Assembly (NCBI GenBank): GCA_963823675.1
Contig: CAWGMT010000013.1
Coordinates: 1,178,001-1,242,000 of the forward strand
Direction: 5' to 3'
DNA length: 64,000 nt
Source: CAWGMT01 sp963823675
GTDB lineage: Bacteria; Planctomycetota; Planctomycetia; Isosphaerales; Isosphaeraceae
Shown: positions 9,654 through 19,241 of the stretch, in pieces
How positions within the stretch are numbered: position 1 is the first letter of the stretch
Layout: the number at the start of each line of letters is the position of its first letter
Position numbers and translations under genes: made by a program
Notes under the pieces: generated by a model
Told to the model about the DNA's origin: nothing
Seen by the model: only the letters and a program-made list of their open reading frames with translations
The model's database searches: none

Positions 9654-10601
9654 ATGATGGTCATCCATGCCGCCAAACCCGGCTTTGCCTGGGACTGTCT
9701 CGAGGACAACCCGTCGCTCCGAACCATCAAGGAGCTGCTCGCCTCGCTCCCGGATGGCAAGTTGCTCAAGTCGCTTCGTGCAGCTCGGGGCAAGGGCCGC
9801 GACGACTACCCGGTGTCCGTGCTGTGGGGGCTGGTCGTCTTGCGGGTCGCGCTGCGGCGCATCACGACCGAGGCCGTGCTCGCGGAACTTCGCCGCAGCG
9901 AGGGCCTGCGCCGGCTCATCGGCGTCGAGTCGGAAGCCGGTGTGCCCAGACCGTGGAACATCTCGCGATTCGAAGACGTGCTCGGTCAGGAGCCGCATCG
10001 CACTCTCCTGAAGGAAGTCTTCAACGTGTTGATCGAGCGCCTGGGCGTTGCGGTCGTCGACCAGGGCCGCGACACCGCTGGTGACGCCACGGCTTTGTCG
10101 GACCGGCGCAAATCCGACGATGCCGCGCAGCAAGAGATCGAGGAGGGACTGCCGCAAGCCAGCGGCGGACGCAGAGAATACAAGGATTACGAAGGCAAGG
10201 TCACCAAGGTAGTCGAGTGGTTTGGCTTCAAGCTCCACCTGCTTGTAGACGTGAAGAACGAGGTGGTGCTTTCCTACGAACACACTGAGCACGAGCGGAT
10301 GCTGCCAGGCCACGACGGCTCTTCGAATGTGGTCTATGACTAAGATGGAACAATATATTGTTACGACAAGGTGAGCAACCCTCCGGTGCACCATAAGATG
10401 GCCTATATCGGTCATGAGCCCGACCGCGGGACGTTGAAGTACCGCCGCCCGGCCAAACACGAAGGTTGGGATTGCCCGACGTCGAAGGTATGCGACGCGC
10501 GCAAAGCGTACGGCATGACGGTGCGTGTGCCGCGTGAGGTCGCCCCGAGACACTACATCGCAACCGCCTCGGAGAAACGCTGCTGGAAAGCCAATCAAAA
10601 G
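9654..10601 (+). pseudogene. Decayed DDE transposase (IS remnant)
   Basis: The frame from 9654 gives a transposase-like protein with SLRTIKELLASLPDG, a helical N-terminal region, DTAGDATALSDRR and WFGFKLHLLVDVKNEVVLSY, the first two parts of a DDE/IS1182- or IS4-like catalytic core. The frame ends at a stop at 10343 after a non-homologous tail. From about 10390, the frame beginning with a GTG at 10371 contains RGTLKYRRPAKHEGWDCP and KAYGMTVRVPREV, which belong to the downstream part of the same transposase type, so an internal piece is missing. The third catalytic residue region and the right end are lost. No terminal repeats were found. The element is not expected to move by itself. Confidence 0.65.
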
Positions 10602-10705
10602 AAGCGCCCTCCGACGAGCAAAGCGGCGGCGTGGCATACCACCGCCCGTGTTTCTCCAGACGGAGCCAGGGCGCGGCAGCAGCGAAGATCCCTATCCGCC
10701 ACCGC

Positions 10706-11833
10706 TCACCACGCTTTCATGAACCAGAAGATCATGCCGATGTCGGCGACCCGGTCTTTGGTCACCGGCGTTGGTAAACCGGCCAGGAAATACCAGTCGT
10801 TGCCCAGGTGCGTGCGAACCCCTGGGGTCAGCGTCACGCTGGTCTGGTGGCCGTTGGCGAGGGAGGTGTTCACCACCGTCGACAGGTAGTAGGTGAAGTC
10901 GCCGAACAACGGCACATCATGAGAGGTCAAGGTCTGACCGATGGCGAGTTGGCTGATCAGGTCGTCCCCACTGCCATTGGTCGGGATGGCCAGACCGACC
11001 CCGCCCCGGATCACCCAACCGCCAGCGAAGTTGTTCCACAAGCCGAGGGCCGGGACCAGGGTGGTTGTTTTCCCCGCAAGGGGCTGGGTGCCGGTCGGGG
11101 TCACCACAGCGAGTTCGGCTGTGAACGAGCAGTCCTTCGTCTCGTGCAGCAAGACGCGGGGCGTGAACGAGATATCGCCGAATCCCGAGTAGCTGTGCGG
11201 CGACGGCACCACTGGCTGGGTCGGGTCGAGGACGGGCAAGCCCGTGACGGCGTTGTTGCGCAGAATGAAGGGGATGTTCGTGATCAGCACGAGGCGACGG
11301 TTCAACGGCGTGAAGATCGTGTAGCCGCCGAGGTACGCGTTGCCCCTCGGTGCTTGGTTAAACCCCTGAGCGAACGTGAAGAACGACAGCCGGTAAAGAT
11401 TGCCGTCCGTGGCATTGATCCAGCCCTGCCGGGGTGCGCCGCCCGAACCGCTGGGCGACGGCACCCAGGCTTCATTCCAACCTTCGCTGAAGAGCGTCCA
11501 AACCGGCAGCGGCCGCCAGGTGTCGGGATCGGGCTTGCCGAAGATCGACTCTGTAATCGTGTCAAAGAGCCCCATCTCGACCCGGGTGCCAGCCGGTACC
11601 ATACCGACGCCAGGGTAGTATGAGGGCTGGGGGACGGTCATCGGCCCGGCGGTCGTTTCCGGTGTGGATACGGCATCGACTATGTCGGCGAAATTCGGAG
11701 CCGGCATTCCGGACGGTGGTAATGGTGGAGACGGGTCTTGAGCCCGTGCGAAACCCCCGAACGTGAATAAGAAGAGGGCGAGCGTGGCCGCGAACTGTCT
11801 GCCTCGCATGCGGAGAGTCTGGCTTCCTGCCAT
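10706..11833 (-). CDS. Secreted, probably outer-membrane beta-barrel protein
   Basis: A 375-residue protein with an N-terminal signal peptide (hydrophobic ATLALFLFTFGGF followed by ARAQ) and then a proline-rich linker. The rest has alternating short hydrophobic strands with many aromatic girdle residues, such as YLGGYTIFTPLNRRLVLITN, GFGDISFTPRVLLHE and GDFTYYLSTVVN, ending in MIFWFMKAW. This is the look of an outer-membrane transporter-like barrel, similar to proteins annotated as MetA-pathway-of-phenol-degradation or transporter in planctomycetes. The start could also be the internal ATG at 11809, which puts the signal peptide right at the N-terminus. It stands alone. Substrate unknown. Confidence 0.65.
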   Translation of the reverse strand: MAGSQTLRMRGRQFAATLALFLFTFGGFARAQDPSPPLPPSGMPAPNFADIVDAVSTPETTAGPMTVPQPSYYPGVGMVPAGTRVEMGLFDTITESIFGKPDPDTWRPLPVWTLFSEGWNEAWVPSPSGSGGAPRQGWINATDGNLYRLSFFTFAQGFNQAPRGNAYLGGYTIFTPLNRRLVLITNIPFILRNNAVTGLPVLDPTQPVVPSPHSYSGFGDISFTPRVLLHETKDCSFTAELAVVTPTGTQPLAGKTTTLVPALGLWNNFAGGWVIRGGVGLAIPTNGSGDDLISQLAIGQTLTSHDVPLFGDFTYYLSTVVNTSLANGHQTSVTLTPGVRTHLGNDWYFLAGLPTPVTKDRVADIGMIFWFMKAW

Positions 11834-12212
11834 CGGTTGACCCTCAAAGTACGGGAAATGAGCATCCCAGCTATTCGAGGGGGGACGCCCCTATGTCGGC
11901 CCTCGCCGGGAATCCTCCGACGCGGGGTCGGCGCGACCAGATAAGCACATCATCTCTTCGACCGGAGTACGGTTCCGACTTGACCCAAGTTTCCTCAAAA
12001 CCCTAATATTCCGATTACGTGTTTTATTCCGCAAAGTCGCGGCCTCAGGTTGAGGCTCACGAAGTCTCGGTCACACGCTCCGACCAGGGGTGATCCACCC
12101 TCGATGGCGACTGCGCACCATTGATCGCCTGGTGTGTCCTCAGTCCACTCAGTCCTGTCCATCGTCACCGGCCCCATCGTGCAGCGTCAGGCGGCTGCGC
12201 ACTCGCCGCCGT
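11834..12212. other. Intergenic stretch, no gene seen
   Basis: About 380 bases upstream of the beta-barrel gene and downstream of the small membrane protein gene. The part at 11990-12030 is AT-rich and may contain the promoter of the beta-barrel gene, but I could not settle on -35 and -10 boxes. Small frames here have atypical composition and no recognisable similarity. Confidence 0.35.
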
Positions 12213-12860
12213 CTAGCGTTCCTGTTGGACGTCCGAATAGAGGACGTACGCACTCACGAGCAGAACCCACAGGGGGAAGACCAGTGCGATCCAGGCAAAT
12301 TCGGTGATGACCAAGAGCAGGAGCAGGCCAAGTGTAAAGCCGACGAACGAGACCCAGCGTGCAAGGACGCCAGTACGAAGTCCGATCGTCGACGTGACGA
12401 ACATGAACACCGCCGCCATTCTCGTGCCGAACGTGTTCATGAGCGTGTACGCCATGCCCCGGCCTAATCGATAGATTTCGTTTCGGTCTGGACGGCTGGC
12501 CGCGAAGGTGTCCAGCAGGCCCCTCGCAATCGAAGCCGCCGCGAACAACATGGCGACGAACAGGAGTCCACTGCCGAGAAACACCGTCGCAAAGAATCGA
12601 TCCTCAAGGAAGCCGATGCGGTTACGCAGCACCGCCATGAACCAGAGGAACGCGATCCCCGCGAAGGGAACCAGGTTCAGCGCGATGCGAACCCAATTCC
12701 GGAAGGCTGGGTCCGCCAGCCACATACCAGGTTCCGTCGGCTCGGCCGGGACGGCGAGCCGGATGAGCACCAGGCTGACCATATACAACACGGAGAAAAT
12801 AATGCCGCTGATCGCGACAACTCGCGGAGGCGATGGGACGAATTGAACTTGCGCCGGCAT
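12213..12860 (-). CDS. Six-helix integral membrane protein, unknown function
   Basis: A protein of about 215 residues with six likely transmembrane helices: VVAISGIIFSVLYMVSLV, IALNLVPFAGIAFLWFMAV, TVFLGSGLLFVAMLFAAA, a segment around MAAVFMFVTSTIGL, WVSFVGFTLGLLLLLVI and WIALVFPLWVLLVSAYVLY. There is a charged loop LDTFAASRPDRNEIYRLGRG between helices three and four. It resembles uncharacterised membrane proteins found in actinobacteria and planctomycetes. No catalytic motif is visible. The ATG at 12860 is chosen over a GTG at 12869; neither has a strong ribosome binding site. It is a single-gene unit. Confidence 0.65.
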   Translation of the reverse strand: MPAQVQFVPSPPRVVAISGIIFSVLYMVSLVLIRLAVPAEPTEPGMWLADPAFRNWVRIALNLVPFAGIAFLWFMAVLRNRIGFLEDRFFATVFLGSGLLFVAMLFAAASIARGLLDTFAASRPDRNEIYRLGRGMAYTLMNTFGTRMAAVFMFVTSTIGLRTGVLARWVSFVGFTLGLLLLLVITEFAWIALVFPLWVLLVSAYVLYSDVQQER

Positions 12861-13031
12861 TTCGTACACTCATTCACGCGGTTGTTGACACCGATCCCGC
12901 GAAATGTGAGAATCGGCAGATTGCTGACAGCAAGATGGAGAAAGCCGATGCCCACCGTTTCGTTATTTGCGGCCATGGATCGAGCTGTTTTCCACCAGCG
13001 ACATGGTGGCAATGGCTGTGAGCCGGATGTG

Positions 13032-14524
13032 TCATGGTGATGGACCGGACGGACTTCTCAACGCAAAGGCCGACGCCTGCCAGGGTCGGAGATCGACGAA
13101 TAATCCCTGGGATTGAAGTTCATTGCCATCCCGCTCATAGGTGTCGGAGCTGATCTGGCCCTGCAATAGCCAGGACTTGCCGCCTAGACCCTCAAACGGC
13201 AGCCGTAAGCGGCATTGGCTCTGGTTCGGGGCGTAGTTCACCACCACGACCAACCGCTCTCCGTCCGCCCCTTGCCAGCAAAAGGCCACGAAGCAGTCGT
13301 TCGTCCAGTTGCCGTCCCAGGCGGGGGCACATTCGAGCAGTTGCCAATTGCCATCACGCACGACGCTCTGACGCATGATGGTCAAGAGCCTGTCATAGAA
13401 CTGACGAAGCACCGGATCGACGGGCTCGTCCGGGGCACGACAAAGATGGGGCGAGATCCGTTTCTTCCTCCCGTCGAACTGTCCCTGATGGAAGAATCGC
13501 AGCGCCGGCGACAAGAAAGAGATGACGGCGGCTGCTTGGTGGATTCCCGGCGGGAACGCCGACGCGGCGCGTGGCTCATCGTGATTCTCGAGGAAGCGGG
13601 CCAGCTTGTTCTGGTAGTCCAGTCCCGCGTAGAGATGCTCGCGAACCGGCCGAGCATGCTGGTCTCGAAGGCGATCGTAGAGCCGCTTGTCGTAGGCGTA
13701 GTCGAAGCCCTGCTGCTGGAGTGTCCATTCGAGGTCCCAGTAGACCTCGGCCATGAAGAGGAAGCCAGGGAAGCGGTCGCGCACACGCTGGGTCGCCTTC
13801 GGCCAGAAGAGGGGCGCCGCTGACCCAACGTCCGCTCGAACACGTCCGGCAAGACCAGCATGGCCATGTCGCAGCGCAGTCCGTCGCACTGACTGGCGAC
13901 CCTCTCCAGTTCGCCCATCATCGCCTCTTGCGTGGCGGGGTTGGCATAGTTGAGCTGCAAGGTGTCGGGCCAACCGGCGAAATAGGGATCGCGGCCATAG
14001 GCCAGCAGGAGATCGCCGCCCTTGCGCTTGACCCAGGTGTAATTCTTGGGCGCTCGAGCCAGGTCCAATTCCGTTCCGGTGATGAAATGCTCCGGGTGTT
14101 CTTCGACCCAGGGGTGGTCGAGCCCCATATGATTCGGGACAAAATCGAGCATCAATCGCAGACCGCGCCTGCGGAGCCGTTCGCGAAGCCGGGCCAGCGC
14201 GGCATCGCCGCCGAGATTCTGGTGAACGTGATAGGCGGTGATCGCGAAACCGGACCCGGCGATGTCCTCTTCGCGCAGGTCCGGCAGCGTCTCCTGGAAC
14301 TCGCGGCGCCACTCGGCATTCGTACGCGAGACTTGCTGCGCACCCAAGCCAGTCTGCCAGACGCTGAGGAACCAGACCCAGTCGAAACCCATCTCGACCA
14401 GACGATCCAGTTCAGCGTCGGGTATATCATCGAGCGTGGCGGGGCGCCGCAGCTTCCGGGACAGTTCGGTCAACCAGACGCGTGTGTTGATCTGATAGAG
14501 CAACGGATAACAAGGGGCGCTCAT
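13032..14524 (-). pseudogene. Alpha-amylase family glycosyl hydrolase (GH13), one frameshift
   Basis: A GH13 barrel enzyme of about 497 residues acting on alpha-glucans. It starts MSAPCYPLLYQINTRVWL at 14524. Conserved region I is DFVPNH (127-132), the nucleophile region is GLRCDMA (Asp219), the acid/base Glu is in FLFMAEVYWD and region IV is FLENHDEPR. The frame breaks at about 13816-13819. Restoring one G (CGGCG to CGGGCG on the coding strand) joins TLGQR to APLFWPKATQ, giving one continuous enzyme. There is no signal peptide, so it is cytoplasmic. It lies 41 bases after the GH63-like glucosidase on the same strand, so the two are probably co-transcribed for glycogen, trehalose or maltodextrin turnover. 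Confidence 0.82.
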
Positions 14525-14565
14525 GAGTTTTGGTTGATCCTGTCGGCGTTTCGCTCTTCGTGATC

Positions 14566-17322
14566 TCAGTGAACCTCCGAGGGAACCGTGGCCGCCGGTT
14601 GGGCTTGCGTCTCGAAATAAGATTTCCTGCCGCCTTCCAGAACCGCTGCCGGGTCCAGAGTCGCGAACAGGTGCATCGTGCGGGCGATGACGCCCGTCCA
14701 GCCGGTCTGATGGCTGGCGCCCAGACCAGCCCCGTTGTCGCCGTGGAAATACTCGTAGAACAGCAGACAATCGCGCCAGTGCGGGTCGTCCTGGAACTTC
14801 CTGGTCCCGCCGTAGACCGGACGCCGGCCATCCTTGTCTTTGAGAAAGATGTTCGCCAGGCGGCGCGAGACCTCCTCGGCGACCTGGTACAGGTTCATCC
14901 GCCGGCCGGAGCCCGTAGGACACTCGACGGTGAAGTTGTCGCCGTAGTAGAGGTAATACTGGACCAACGCCCGGATGATCAGAGCATTGACCGGCATCCA
15001 GATCGGTCCGCGCCAGTTGGAATTGCCGCCGAACATGCCGGTATCCGACTCCGCCGGCAGGTAGGATACCCCGTATGCCTGACCGCCGGCATGAATCACA
15101 TAGGAGTGATCGGCGTGGTAGCGCGAGAGCGAGCGGATGCCGAACGGGCTCAAGAACTCGTTCTCGTCGAGCATCTTCGCTAGCACGCGGCGCAGTCTGG
15201 CTTCGTTGAGGATCGAGGCGAGACGGCGGCCCGCGACGCCGGGCAGTGTTGGGTCGTGAATCGCCGCGCGAAGCTCGGGCCGAGGGCCAAGAAACCAATT
15301 CAGCCGCTCGTACAGCTCGGGGCTTTTCGCCAGCAGCTCACCCTCAAAAGTCGTGGCCGCGCACAGCGGCAACAGGCCCACCATCGACCGAACCTTGAGT
15401 CGCTGGGACTGGCCGTCGGGTAAGCGGAGCACGTCGTAGTAGAACCCGTCCTCCTCGTCCCACATCCCTGTATCCCCGCCCAGGTGCCCCATCGCCGAGG
15501 CGATCCAGAGGAAATGTTCACAAAACTTGAGGGCCATGTCCTCGTAGTCAGGGTCGGTCAGCGCCAGTTCCGCGGCGATTTCCAGCATGTTTTCGCAGTA
15601 AAGCGCCATCCAGGCAGTGCCGTCCGCCTGCTCCAGATACCCGCCGGTCGGCAAGGGTGCACTCCGGTCGAACACGCCGATGTTGTCGAGACCCAAGAAG
15701 CCTCCCTCGAAGACGTTCCGGCCTGACCGGTCCTTGCGGTTCACCCACCAGGTGAAATTCAGCAGTAACTTCTGGAAACAGTTCTTCAGCCACTCGCGGT
15801 CTCCTTCTCCCTGCTGCCCTTTTTCCAGGCGGTAGGTGAAGATGGTGGCCCAGGCGTGCACCGGCGGGTTGACGTCGCCGAAGTTCCATTCGTAAGCCGG
15901 GATCTGACCGTTGGGGTGCATGTATCGCTCGCGCAGCATGAGTTTGAGTTGCTGCTTGCCGAACTCCGGGTCCACCAGCGTCAGGGCGAGCACGTGGAAG
16001 GCCAGGTCCCAGGCTGCGTACCAGGGATACTCCCACTTGTCCGGCATCGAGATCACATCGCCGTTGTACATGTGGTGCCAGCGGTCGTTGCGGGGCGCGG
16101 CCTTGCGTGAAGCCTTGAAGGGATCGGATCCGCGCTCCTCCAGCCACCTGTCCACGTCGTAGTGGTAAAACTGCTTGCTCCACATCATTCCCGCCAGTGC
16201 CTGACGCATGACATTGGCCGCGTCGGCGTCGAGGGACTCGGGAATGACCGCTGCGTAGAACTCGTCAGCCTCGTTGCGGCGAGCCTGAAAGACGTCTTCA
16301 TAATGTCTGCCGAAGGGACCGGCCGGATCGCCATTACTCCCGGCGGCGGACGCCGGCGCGACGCTGCTGAGTCGGAGCCGAACTACCTGGCATTCGCCGG
16401 CAGGCACGTTCAGGTGATAATCCGCAGCGGCCTTCGTCCCTTTCTTCTCGGGATTCACGGCCTCCCTGCGGCCGTGGACGATGTAGTCGTTGATACTATC
16501 CTTGACGTAGGGGCTGCGATTGGGGACACCAAAAATGCGCTGAGTGTTCGTTTCGTTTTCGGTAAAGAGCAGTGGTACGGTCCCCTCGCATGAGAGGTAG
16601 CGTTCCCCCAATTTTTGCTCGACGGCCTTGACGACTCCATGGGATGGAGCTGTCGAAAGCTCACGGAGTTCCGGCCTTCCCGATCCATCGTGCCACGACC
16701 ACTGATTCCGGAACCAGAGCGTCGGCAAAACGTGCAACTCGGCAGGTTCCGGACCGCGGTTGTAAATGCTGATCTGGATCAGGAGATCTTCCGGGGCTTC
16801 CTTGGCATATTCGACAAAGACGTCAAAATACCGATCCTGATCGAACACGCCTGTGTCGAGCAACTCATGCTCGAATTCGTTCCGGCTCCGAGCTCGGCTC
16901 GTGTTGACCAGGTCGTCGTAGGGGTAGGCCGCCTGCGGATACTTGTAGAGGTACTTCATGTACGAGTGGGTCGGCGTGCTGTCGAGGTAGAAGTAATACT
17001 CCTTGACATCCTCGCCGTGATTGCTTTCGCCGTTGGTGAGGCCAAACAGGCGTTCTTTGAGAATCGGGTCCTTGCCATTCCACAGGGCGAGAGCGAAGCA
17101 GAGCCGTTGATGGTCATCGGAGATTCCGGCCAGGCCGTCCTCACCCCAGCGATAAGCCCGCGACCGGGCCTGGTCGTGCGTGAAATAGTTCCAGGCATCG
17201 CCGCCTTCGCTGTAGTCTTCGCGAACGGTGCCCCATTGCCTTTCGCTCAAGTACGGTCCCCATTTGCGCCACGGGACCTTGTGCTCGCGCGCTTCCTGAA
17301 GCCTTCGGTGTTCGGCCGTCAT
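14566..17322 (-). CDS. GH63-like glucosidase (MGH1-type glycoside hydrolase)
   Basis: A 918-residue cytoplasmic protein without signal peptide, typical in length for bacterial glucosidases of the GH63/MGH1 group, which release glucose or related sugars from alpha-linked substrates. The N-terminus KWGPYLSERQWGTVREDYS is characteristic. The C-terminal half is the (alpha/alpha)6 barrel, with YPWYAAWDLAFHV, WNFGDVNPPVHAWA, GGFLGLDNIGVFDRS, NWRGPIWMPVNALI and GASHQTGWTGVIA visible in order. It is the upstream gene of a two-gene unit with the GH13 enzyme, which suggests a shared alpha-glucan or compatible-solute substrate. The exact substrate cannot be read from sequence. Confidence 0.85.
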   Translation of the reverse strand: MTAEHRRLQEAREHKVPWRKWGPYLSERQWGTVREDYSEGGDAWNYFTHDQARSRAYRWGEDGLAGISDDHQRLCFALALWNGKDPILKERLFGLTNGESNHGEDVKEYYFYLDSTPTHSYMKYLYKYPQAAYPYDDLVNTSRARSRNEFEHELLDTGVFDQDRYFDVFVEYAKEAPEDLLIQISIYNRGPEPAELHVLPTLWFRNQWSWHDGSGRPELRELSTAPSHGVVKAVEQKLGERYLSCEGTVPLLFTENETNTQRIFGVPNRSPYVKDSINDYIVHGRREAVNPEKKGTKAAADYHLNVPAGECQVVRLRLSSVAPASAAGSNGDPAGPFGRHYEDVFQARRNEADEFYAAVIPESLDADAANVMRQALAGMMWSKQFYHYDVDRWLEERGSDPFKASRKAAPRNDRWHHMYNGDVISMPDKWEYPWYAAWDLAFHVLALTLVDPEFGKQQLKLMLRERYMHPNGQIPAYEWNFGDVNPPVHAWATIFTYRLEKGQQGEGDREWLKNCFQKLLLNFTWWVNRKDRSGRNVFEGGFLGLDNIGVFDRSAPLPTGGYLEQADGTAWMALYCENMLEIAAELALTDPDYEDMALKFCEHFLWIASAMGHLGGDTGMWDEEDGFYYDVLRLPDGQSQRLKVRSMVGLLPLCAATTFEGELLAKSPELYERLNWFLGPRPELRAAIHDPTLPGVAGRRLASILNEARLRRVLAKMLDENEFLSPFGIRSLSRYHADHSYVIHAGGQAYGVSYLPAESDTGMFGGNSNWRGPIWMPVNALIIRALVQYYLYYGDNFTVECPTGSGRRMNLYQVAEEVSRRLANIFLKDKDGRRPVYGGTRKFQDDPHWRDCLLFYEYFHGDNGAGLGASHQTGWTGVIARTMHLFATLDPAAVLEGGRKSYFETQAQPAATVPSEVH

Positions 17323-18132
17323 GGACGTGCTCTCGCAGCTCAGGTTCTACTGTTCAATTCGGGATGTGACAGTTCTTTGACAGTAACCACGGCGACTCGT
17401 CCAGTTCAAGGCGAGACCGGCTCTTCCTTCTGGTTTATCCCGCCTTAGCCGGCACGGTCGTTACAGGCGGCAACCCTACACCCTCACCGAAGACGCCCAA
17501 TTGGTAACGGTCCCCGGCCATTACACGTATCTGCTGGGGATCGACCGCTGAGTCGGGAACGCCTACGTCACCGTGACGTCGATCGCCAGCTTGAGTGGGC
17601 GACTGCCAGCAGACGTGCCAGGTGTTAGTCAGTGACTCCACCGAGGCGCCGAGCGGGAACGGGACACAGACGATGCGCGGCAGGAAATCCTCCTGGCATG
17701 AAGAGGGTACTCCGTCTGGGCGCTGATGGCGATCGCGAAGGGCTCCGATTCGTTCACGAGCCGCCCGAGATCAAGAGGCAGAGAAAATGCCGGCGTTCCA
17801 GGCTGACTTGATCGTCCCGTGTCCGTTGGGGAATTGACGGGTGCGCGGCGCTCGCTGATTACCAAGGTTTCGTTCCCTCGTTCAGGTAATCGGCGTTTTC
17901 CTCCTCTCCGGGGAGTCATCGTCCGATAGGGACAAATACCACCAGCCGGCCGCGTAACCGATGCGACCCGGATTTTGCCCCTTCCCCGAAATGCGTAACC
18001 GAATGATGCATGCCTGGATGCACAGTCTCGCAGTCGGGTTGGTTTTTGCTCTGGGGGTTTGTGCGTACGTGCAGGATACAGCCTCTCCGGGACACGCAAC
18101 GTTAGTTCGGTCGATGCTTGCCGCCCACGCCC
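17323..18132. other. Intergenic stretch with decayed sequence
   Basis: About 800 bases with no gene I can support. A plus-strand piece around 17462-17550 translates as YTLTEDAQLVTVPGHYTYL before a stop, which looks like a short leftover of a carbohydrate-active or surface protein, but it is too brief to name. The part at 17960-18130 holds a signal-peptide-like stretch without a following domain. Taken with the neighbouring cyclase scraps this reads as a decaying region. Confidence 0.3.
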
Positions 18133-18250
18133 TGATAATCGCTGACCGCTCGACATAGAGGGCAGAAGGAGCGTCGTTGGGGTTGATCTTCAGGCAACGA
18201 TTGACGGTGTCGCCAATCACGGTGAACGACTTCGAGTCAGCGGTCGCGTA
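18133..18250 (-). pseudogene. Fragment of a class III adenylate/guanylate cyclase
   Basis: On the minus strand the frame reads ADSKSFTVIGDTVN, the signature of class III nucleotide cyclases just before the conserved ASRLE segment. It is joined directly to RCLKINPNDAPSALYVER, which resembles the C-terminal tail following the cyclase domain in such proteins. About 70 or more residues that should lie between are absent. There is no start codon context or intact domain, so the piece is non-functional. The match is short; I infer it from the motif wording alone. Confidence 0.4.
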
Positions 18251-18345
18251 CATGGAGGGCATCCAAATCTACCCCCTTGTTAGCGAACAAACCGCCAAGA
18301 TAATGGAGTTTAGGGATACCTCGCGTGTGAAGGCGAATCTGCTCC
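18250..18345 (+). pseudogene. Inverted cyclase fragment
   Basis: On the opposite strand, immediately next to the minus-strand cyclase scrap, the frame reads MEGIQIYPLVSEQTAKI and then MEFRDTSRVKAN. In class III cyclases the segment after ASRLEG is typically YGT-ILVSEQTA followed by REIDRVRVKG, so this is probably the missing middle of the same gene in inverted orientation. If so, the locus was broken by a small inversion and deletions. Low-to-moderate confidence because the similarity is about 30 residues. Confidence 0.35.
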
Positions 18346-18485
18346 AGGCGGCTCGCGCCGCGTACATCGGTATGCTCGACCATTTCATCCAGAGCAAGGT
18401 CGTCGATCCAAGCGACCATGGATTCGCGGTGTGGCGGCGGCGCTCGGCATGGTGACGGGTCGGGAATGTGAAGGAGCCACCCACC

Positions 18486-19241
18486 ATGAAATTCAGCTTA
18501 CGATTCACGGCGATGGGACTGGCGGTCCTCTCGATCGGCTGGCAAGACGCCGGCACGCAGGCTCCAACGCCTGCCGTGCCCACCAAGCAGTTGCCCCCGG
18601 CTCAGACATCGCTCCGGCCCCCGGACGATGTTGATATTAACCGAACATCCCAGGATGTTCCGCCGCAGTCCGAGCCGGCCGCGAGCCCGCTCGAGGAGCT
18701 CGCCTGGATGGTCGGCGACTGGGTTGACCAAGACGACGACGCGACCATCGAGTCGTCCGTCAACTGGACCAAGAATCGCAAGTTCCTCACGCGGTCGTTC
18801 CGCGTCAGCGTCAAGAACAGCGCGCCACATTCCGGCATGCAATTGATCGGCTGGGACCCAGCCGAGAAGACAATTCGCTCCTGGACCTACGACGCCGAAG
18901 GCGGCTTTGGCGAGGAGCGCTGGCGACGAACCGGCGACCGCTGGACCATTCGAACCAAGTACACATTGCCCGACGGTAAGCTAGGCTCCGCGACGCAAGT
19001 GATGCATCCGATTGACGACAAGACATTCACGTGGAGATCCGTCAACAGGGTCGTCGGCGGTACCCTCCAGCCGGACATCGACGAAGTAACCGTCGTCCGC
19101 AAGTTGACGGCGGAAGACGAAGAGGAAACCACCGGGACCAGGGAAGCCGGTGAGACGGCTGCCGAGCAGGCCAAACCGGCAGCCGAGCCGCCGGCCGCGC
19201 CGCCTCCCGTCACCAAGCCGAAACAGGAGAACCAGCCATGA
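18486..19241 (+). CDS. Secreted protein with planctomycete WMVGDWVD domain (module A)
   Basis: A 251-residue protein with an N-terminal hydrophobic segment (LRFTAMGLAVLSIGW) that probably acts as a signal peptide, a proline-rich linker, and a domain of about 140 residues from LEELAWMVGDWVD to EVTVVRKL. The domain has alternating strands and conserved IGWDPAEKTIRSW and DAEGGFGEERW, suggesting a lipocalin-like barrel of the DUF1579 type. The tail is acidic and then alanine/proline-rich. The ATG at 18486 has AAGGAG about 10 bases upstream. The stop overlaps the next start (ATGA), so the two are translationally coupled. The C-terminal half of the protein at 31764-32813 carries the same domain. 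Function unknown; probably envelope-associated. Confidence 0.7.
   Translation: MKFSLRFTAMGLAVLSIGWQDAGTQAPTPAVPTKQLPPAQTSLRPPDDVDINRTSQDVPPQSEPAASPLEELAWMVGDWVDQDDDATIESSVNWTKNRKFLTRSFRVSVKNSAPHSGMQLIGWDPAEKTIRSWTYDAEGGFGEERWRRTGDRWTIRTKYTLPDGKLGSATQVMHPIDDKTFTWRSVNRVVGGTLQPDIDEVTVVRKLTAEDEEETTGTREAGETAAEQAKPAAEPPAAPPPVTKPKQENQP

Noticed and set aside
13382..15298. Long 638-residue minus-strand frame reaching into the GH63 gene
   Set aside because: Only the part from 14524 down is GH13-like; the upstream part is the shadow of the glucosidase in another frame.
17629..18262. Minus-strand frames as one intact gene
   Set aside because: Only a short cyclase-like piece is recognisable; the rest is arginine/proline-rich and lacks a start with ribosome binding site.
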